Below are positions 7,095 through 10,632 of a DNA stretch of 10,632 nt, in pieces. This stretch comes from Candidatus Kerfeldbacteria bacterium. GTDB taxonomy: Bacteria > Patescibacteriota > Patescibacteriia > SBBC01. The position numbers and the translations under genes were made by a program. The DNA lies in NCBI GenBank assembly GCA_016204645.1, contig JACQKI010000068.1, positions 1-10,632 of the forward strand. Direction: 5' to 3'. Within the stretch, counting starts at the first letter, position 1. Each line of letters starts with the position of its first letter. The notes beneath the pieces are model-generated. The model was not told the origin of the DNA, made no database searches, and was given only the letters and a program-made list of their open reading frames with translations.

Positions 7095-7119
7095 AGTATA
7101 GCATGAAAATCCGCCACCG

Positions 7120-7123
<4 letters not shown>
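7095..7123 (-). promoter_or_regulatory. Sigma-A promoter for ldt-secD-secF unit
   Basis: Minus-strand -35 TTGACG (7118-7123), a 17-base spacer and -10 TATACT (7095-7100) preceded by TGC. The -35 hexamer overlaps the secA stop codon (7120-7122). Transcription should start near 7088, giving a leader of about 120 bases that contains the inverted repeats. Spacing and -10 region match the promoter at 2845-2873. Motifs are seen; activity is inferred. Confidence 0.8.
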
Positions 7124-9843
<2,720 letters not shown>

Positions 9844-9848
9844 GAGAC

Positions 9849-9882
9849 AAAAAATCTGACCGCGTGAAGCATGCCACAGTCA
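9849..9882 (-). terminator. Possible intrinsic terminator/attenuator before secA
   Basis: In the RNA, UGACUGUG (9875-9882) can pair with CGCGGUCA (9857-9864) as an 8-bp stem with two G-U pairs and a 10-base loop. Two bases later comes a run of six U (9849-9854), and the secA ATG follows 5 bases after that. An alternative 6-bp stem GCGUGA/UCACGC is also possible. Hairpin plus U-tract is the form of an intrinsic terminator, but the stem is only moderately stable. It could end some raiA transcripts or attenuate secA. No separate secA promoter is evident. Confidence 0.45.
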
Positions 9883-9899
9883 CGCCGATGGCGCAAGCT

Positions 9900-10202
9900 T
9901 CAAGCCTCTGACCGACGCTGCTTGGCTTTGATCACTAACCGTTCGAGCTTGCCGCTCAGTACGTCTACCGCCTGCGCAAAAGAGGTGCCCTCGACCGAGG
10001 CGCGGATATCGTCTCCCGGCGTTTCGATCCAGCCGTATGCAATAACGACGTGGCCGCGTTTGTGGTGCCGATTGAGGCTGATTTCGACGCGGACACGAAT
10101 CAGCCGCTGCCAGTACCGGTCGAGGTGGCCGATCTTCCTCTCGATTAACGACTTCATGGCCGGGGTGACGGTAAGATTCTTTCCTGAAACGATGAGGTTC
10201 AT
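9900..10202 (-). CDS. raiA: Ribosome hibernation factor RaiA/HPF, short form
   Basis: A 100-residue protein of the RaiA/HPF (ribosome-associated inhibitor) family, which binds the decoding centre of the 30S subunit between the A and P sites and silences ribosomes in stress or stationary phase. The sequence follows the family's beta-alpha-beta-beta-beta-alpha order: MNLIVSGKNLTVTPAM, a basic helix SLIERKIGHLDRYW, strands with RVRVEISLNRHHKRGHVVIA and DDIRASVEG, and a C-terminal helix FAQAVDVLSGKLERLVIKAK. It is the short form, without the C-terminal dimerization domain of long HPF that forms 100S ribosomes directly. The ATG at 10202 lies 11 bases after the murB stop, without a Shine-Dalgarno sequence; I see no convincing promoter, so it is probably co-transcribed with murB. 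secA follows, as in many bacteria. Confidence 0.93.
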   Translation of the reverse strand: MNLIVSGKNLTVTPAMKSLIERKIGHLDRYWQRLIRVRVEISLNRHHKRGHVVIAYGWIETPGDDIRASVEGTSFAQAVDVLSGKLERLVIKAKQRRSEA

Positions 10203-10213
10203 GTTGAAACCGG

Positions 10214-10632
10214 CTAAAATCCGATAAATTGCACTTCTTCCTGCAGCTGGACCCCGAACGAGTCGCGGACTCGCTGCTTGACCAGGCTAGCCAGCATCAC
10301 CACCTGCTCTGCCGTTCCGCCGCCGAGGTTGGTGAAAAAATTAGCGTGCAGCTGGCTGATCTGGATTCGCCCGACGGTTTTACCGGCCAGTCCGGCTGCG
10401 GAAATCAGCGCCCAGGCTGGCAGCCGGTTGTCCTTGATTACCGCGGCGAAGCGCTGACGCAGCCATTGATCGTCCGGCGTAAGGCCGACGTTTTTGAACA
10501 GGCAGCCGGCGCTCGGGACCGCCAGCGGCTGGTGAGCCTGCTTGTACGCGGTGTACTCGGCAATCCGCCGACGGGAGGCAGCGACATCGCCCGCCGCCAG
10601 CTGGCACTCGACTTCAGCCACGACTCCGCCCG
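10214..10632 (-). CDS. murB: UDP-N-acetylmuramate dehydrogenase MurB, C-terminal part
   Basis: The last 139 or so codons of MurB, the FAD- and NADPH-dependent reductase that converts UDP-GlcNAc-enolpyruvate to UDP-MurNAc in cytoplasmic peptidoglycan precursor synthesis. The substrate-binding C-terminal domain is recognisable: HQPLAVPSAGCLFKNVG, LISAAGLAGKTVGRIQIS (the A-G-L-K/A-G block), QLHANFFTNLGGGTAEQVV and a C-terminal VRDSFGVQLQEEVQFIGF, the typical ending. The Cys in PSAGCLFKN occupies the position of the catalytic Ser that donates a proton in E. coli MurB (Ser229); Cys there is a conservative change and I believe it occurs naturally in other MurBs. The reading frame is open to the window edge, so the GTG at 10621 is internal and the gene continues outside with its FAD-binding part. 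It precedes raiA by 11 bases. Confidence 0.93.
   Translation of the reverse strand, partial: GGVVAEVECQLAAGDVAASRRRIAEYTAYKQAHQPLAVPSAGCLFKNVGLTPDDQWLRQRFAAVIKDNRLPAWALISAAGLAGKTVGRIQISQLHANFFTNLGGGTAEQVVMLASLVKQRVRDSFGVQLQEEVQFIGF

Overview
The window looks like chromosomal DNA from a Candidate Phyla Radiation (Patescibacteria) bacterium of moderately high GC. This is a judgement from remembered family resemblance, not a database search. It rests on the gene set: a sigma-region-4/HARE-HTH protein, a membrane protein plus a conjugation-type ATPase, a SecD with an extra inserted domain, and short-form raiA next to secA. UGA is used as a normal stop (secA, the L,D-transpeptidase), so the UGA-recoding lineages Gracilibacteria and Absconditabacteria are unlikely. 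Every gene I can support is on the minus strand, so transcription runs from high to low coordinates. I saw no tRNA, rRNA, CRISPR array, insertion sequence or phage gene, and no stretch over 300 bases without a gene.

Read in the direction of transcription, unit 1 is murB (cut by the window end), raiA and secA: peptidoglycan precursor synthesis, ribosome hibernation and the Sec motor ATPase. A possible intrinsic terminator or attenuator lies between raiA and secA. Unit 2 begins at a good sigma-A-type promoter that overlaps the secA stop codon. It has a leader of about 120 nt with mutually exclusive base-pairing options, followed by a secreted beta-propeller/L,D-transpeptidase, secD and secF. 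Unit 3 begins at a second, very similar promoter and encodes the sigma-region-4/HARE-HTH regulator, a membrane protein with a proline-rich tail, and the start of a P-loop ATPase of the TraD/VirB4/DUF87 type that runs off the window.

The theme is the cell envelope: the Sec export motor and its proton-driven SecDF partner, a cell-wall cross-linking enzyme that needs Sec export, a cell-wall precursor enzyme, and a DNA-transfer or pilus-like membrane ATPase module.

The most notable points are: (a) a parvulin-type prolyl isomerase domain inside the first extracytoplasmic domain of SecD, whose strand order suggests circular permutation; (b) a structured, possibly switching RNA leader before the L,D-transpeptidase; (c) a single UAG that separates two in-frame halves of a proline-rich linker between the membrane protein and its ATPase; (d) lack of Shine-Dalgarno sequences before essentially all genes.
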